From Dehalococcoidia bacterium (GTDB lineage: Bacteria; Chloroflexota; Dehalococcoidia; Dehalococcoidales; E44-bin46): a stretch of 7,806 nt of DNA. Every line of letters starts with the position of its first letter. Position 1 is the first letter of the stretch. A program made the translations under genes and the position numbers. The DNA lies in contig CP070810.1 of the NCBI GenBank assembly GCA_020343755.1, positions 723,443-731,248 of the forward strand, read 5' to 3'. Below, piece by piece: positions 6,686 to 7,806 of this stretch. The notes under the pieces are model-generated. The model made no database searches. It was not told the origin of the DNA and saw only the letters and a program-made list of their open reading frames with translations.

Positions 6686-7806
6686 ATGACAACGTTAGCT
6701 CCCTTCGAGGAAGCAGTAGACATCATATTGGAAGCCGGAGGCGAGCCTCTGAGGCTTTGTTATCAGTGTGGACTATGTACTGCTGTCTGTCCGTGGAACC
6801 TGGTTAAGAGCTTCGGTGTCCGTCAACTCATGCTCCAGTCACAACTGGGGCTGGTTGACTTTGAGGCTGAGGAGAACTGGGTATGTTCTACCTGTCATGC
6901 CTGTGTTGACCGGTGTCCTCGCGGCGTTGAGATAATCGATGTTATGAGGGCCTTGCGCCGGGCTATGGTGGGACTGGGGTTTGGTCGCGTTCCACATTCG
7001 CTTCAATTAGCCTTAAAAAATATCGCTGGGGCAGGCAACCCCTTCGGGGAGGCAAGGGAGAAACGGGCAGAGTGGGCAAAAGGGAAGGATGTAAAGAGCT
7101 TTACCAAGGGAATGGAGTTCTTATATTTCCTATGTTGTGTCCCCGCATATGACCCCAATACTCAAAGGATAGCCCAGGCTACAAGCAATGTCCTCACTAG
7201 GCTGGGGGTGGACTTCGGGATTCTAGGCCCCGAAGAAAGCTGCTGTGGTGAAAGTGTGCGCAAAGCGGGAAACGAGTCCTTGTTCCAGGCTTTAGCCCAA
7301 GGCAACATCAGGACTTTTACTGAGAGAGGAGTCCAGAAAATCCTTGTCAGCTCTCCTCATTGCTATTACACATTTAGGAATGAATATCCTGAGCTTGGAG
7401 GCAATTTTGAGGTTATCCATTTCACTCAGTATCTTTCAGAGCTCATCAGGCAAGGGAAGGTCAAGTTCAGCAAAGGGCTGAATAAAAGAGTCGCCTATCA
7501 GGACCCATGCTATCTGGGGCGGCATAGTGGCATATATGAGGAGCCACGGCAGGTCTTGGAGAGCATACCGGGTTTGGAGTTGGTTGAGATGCAAGATTCT
7601 CGTGAGGAAGCTATTTGCTGTGGGGGTGGAGGAGGAGGGATTTGGATGGAGACCAAGAAAGGGGAAAGATTGGCTGATATAAGGCTTAATCAGGCTATAG
7701 AAATGGGCGCTGAGGTACTAGCTGTAGCTTGTCCTTATTGCATGCTTAACTTTGAGGATAGCCTTTTGACATCTGATAAGGGCGATACTATAGAAGTTAA
7801 GGATAT
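6686..7806 (+). CDS. HdrD-type (HdrC/HdrB-like) iron-sulfur oxidoreductase, 3' end off window
   Basis: The visible 373 residues run past the right edge. The first 100 form an HdrC-like module with two 4Fe-4S motifs, CYQCGLCTAVCP at 25-36 and CSTCHACVDRCPRG at 67-80, followed by VMRALR. Two HdrB-like CCG domains come next. Domain 1 has CC at 150-151, SCCG at 185-188 and S223-P-H-C226, where the family normally has CPHC. Domain 2 has DPCYLGRH (C275), CCG followed by five more Gly at 311-318, and C349-P-Y-C352. This architecture is that of HdrD-type Fe-S proteins often found beside electron-transfer flavoproteins or lactate/glycolate dehydrogenases. A heterodisulfide, quinone or ETF link is inferred, not shown. 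The ATG follows the previous stop by 10 nt with no clear Shine-Dalgarno (a GAGGAAAGG lies rather far upstream), suggesting reinitiation. It is a distant paralogue of the preceding protein. Likely only a small C-terminal part is missing. Confidence 0.88.
   Translation, partial: MTTLAPFEEAVDIILEAGGEPLRLCYQCGLCTAVCPWNLVKSFGVRQLMLQSQLGLVDFEAEENWVCSTCHACVDRCPRGVEIIDVMRALRRAMVGLGFGRVPHSLQLALKNIAGAGNPFGEAREKRAEWAKGKDVKSFTKGMEFLYFLCCVPAYDPNTQRIAQATSNVLTRLGVDFGILGPEESCCGESVRKAGNESLFQALAQGNIRTFTERGVQKILVSSPHCYYTFRNEYPELGGNFEVIHFTQYLSELIRQGKVKFSKGLNKRVAYQDPCYLGRHSGIYEEPRQVLESIPGLELVEMQDSREEAICCGGGGGGIWMETKKGERLADIRLNQAIEMGAEVLAVACPYCMLNFEDSLLTSDKGDTIEVKD

Overview
The window holds chromosomal genes of an anaerobic bacterium around a tRNA gene that carries the scar of an integrated element. 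GC content is moderate. The mix of a large-serine-recombinase C-terminus abutting a tRNA, a compact FeoB, and a flavin/iron-sulfur operon with HdrD-like CCG proteins fits uncultivated Chloroflexota (Dehalococcoidia-like) best. That placement is an inference from gene style; no taxonomic marker settles it.

Left part (1-2440): the 3' nine-tenths or so of feoB (ferrous iron transporter) enters from the left edge and converges, across about 40 bp, on a minus-strand TauE/SafE-family permease.

Middle (2441-4080): an intact tRNA-Ala(UGC) with an encoded CCA tail and a clear sigma70-type promoter. Directly behind its CCA, on the opposite strand, lies the C-terminal piece of a large serine recombinase (zinc ribbon plus coiled coil). 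Its catalytic half is gone. Its frame runs antisense through the whole tRNA and ends inside the start codon of the permease. About 770 bp beyond the break contain no recognisable gene and look like degenerate element or intergenic DNA.

Right part (4081-7806): a promoter with TATAAT and a 17-bp spacer drives a three-gene operon. It encodes a GlcD/D-lactate-dehydrogenase-type FAD oxidoreductase, a GlcF-like protein with two 4Fe-4S motifs and two CCG domains, and a second, HdrC/HdrB-like (HdrD-type) CCG protein cut by the right edge. Together they look like a 2-hydroxyacid (lactate or glycolate) dehydrogenase whose electrons leave FAD through ferredoxin-like clusters to HdrD-type modules, and then to quinone, ETF or a thiol/disulfide partner.

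The most notable details are: the antisense-tRNA extension of the recombinase; an 11-codon ORF that exactly bridges the glcD-like stop and the glcF-like start; and reciprocal Cys-to-Ser changes in the first CCG domain of the two tandem iron-sulfur proteins. I found no convincing wholly new system in this window.
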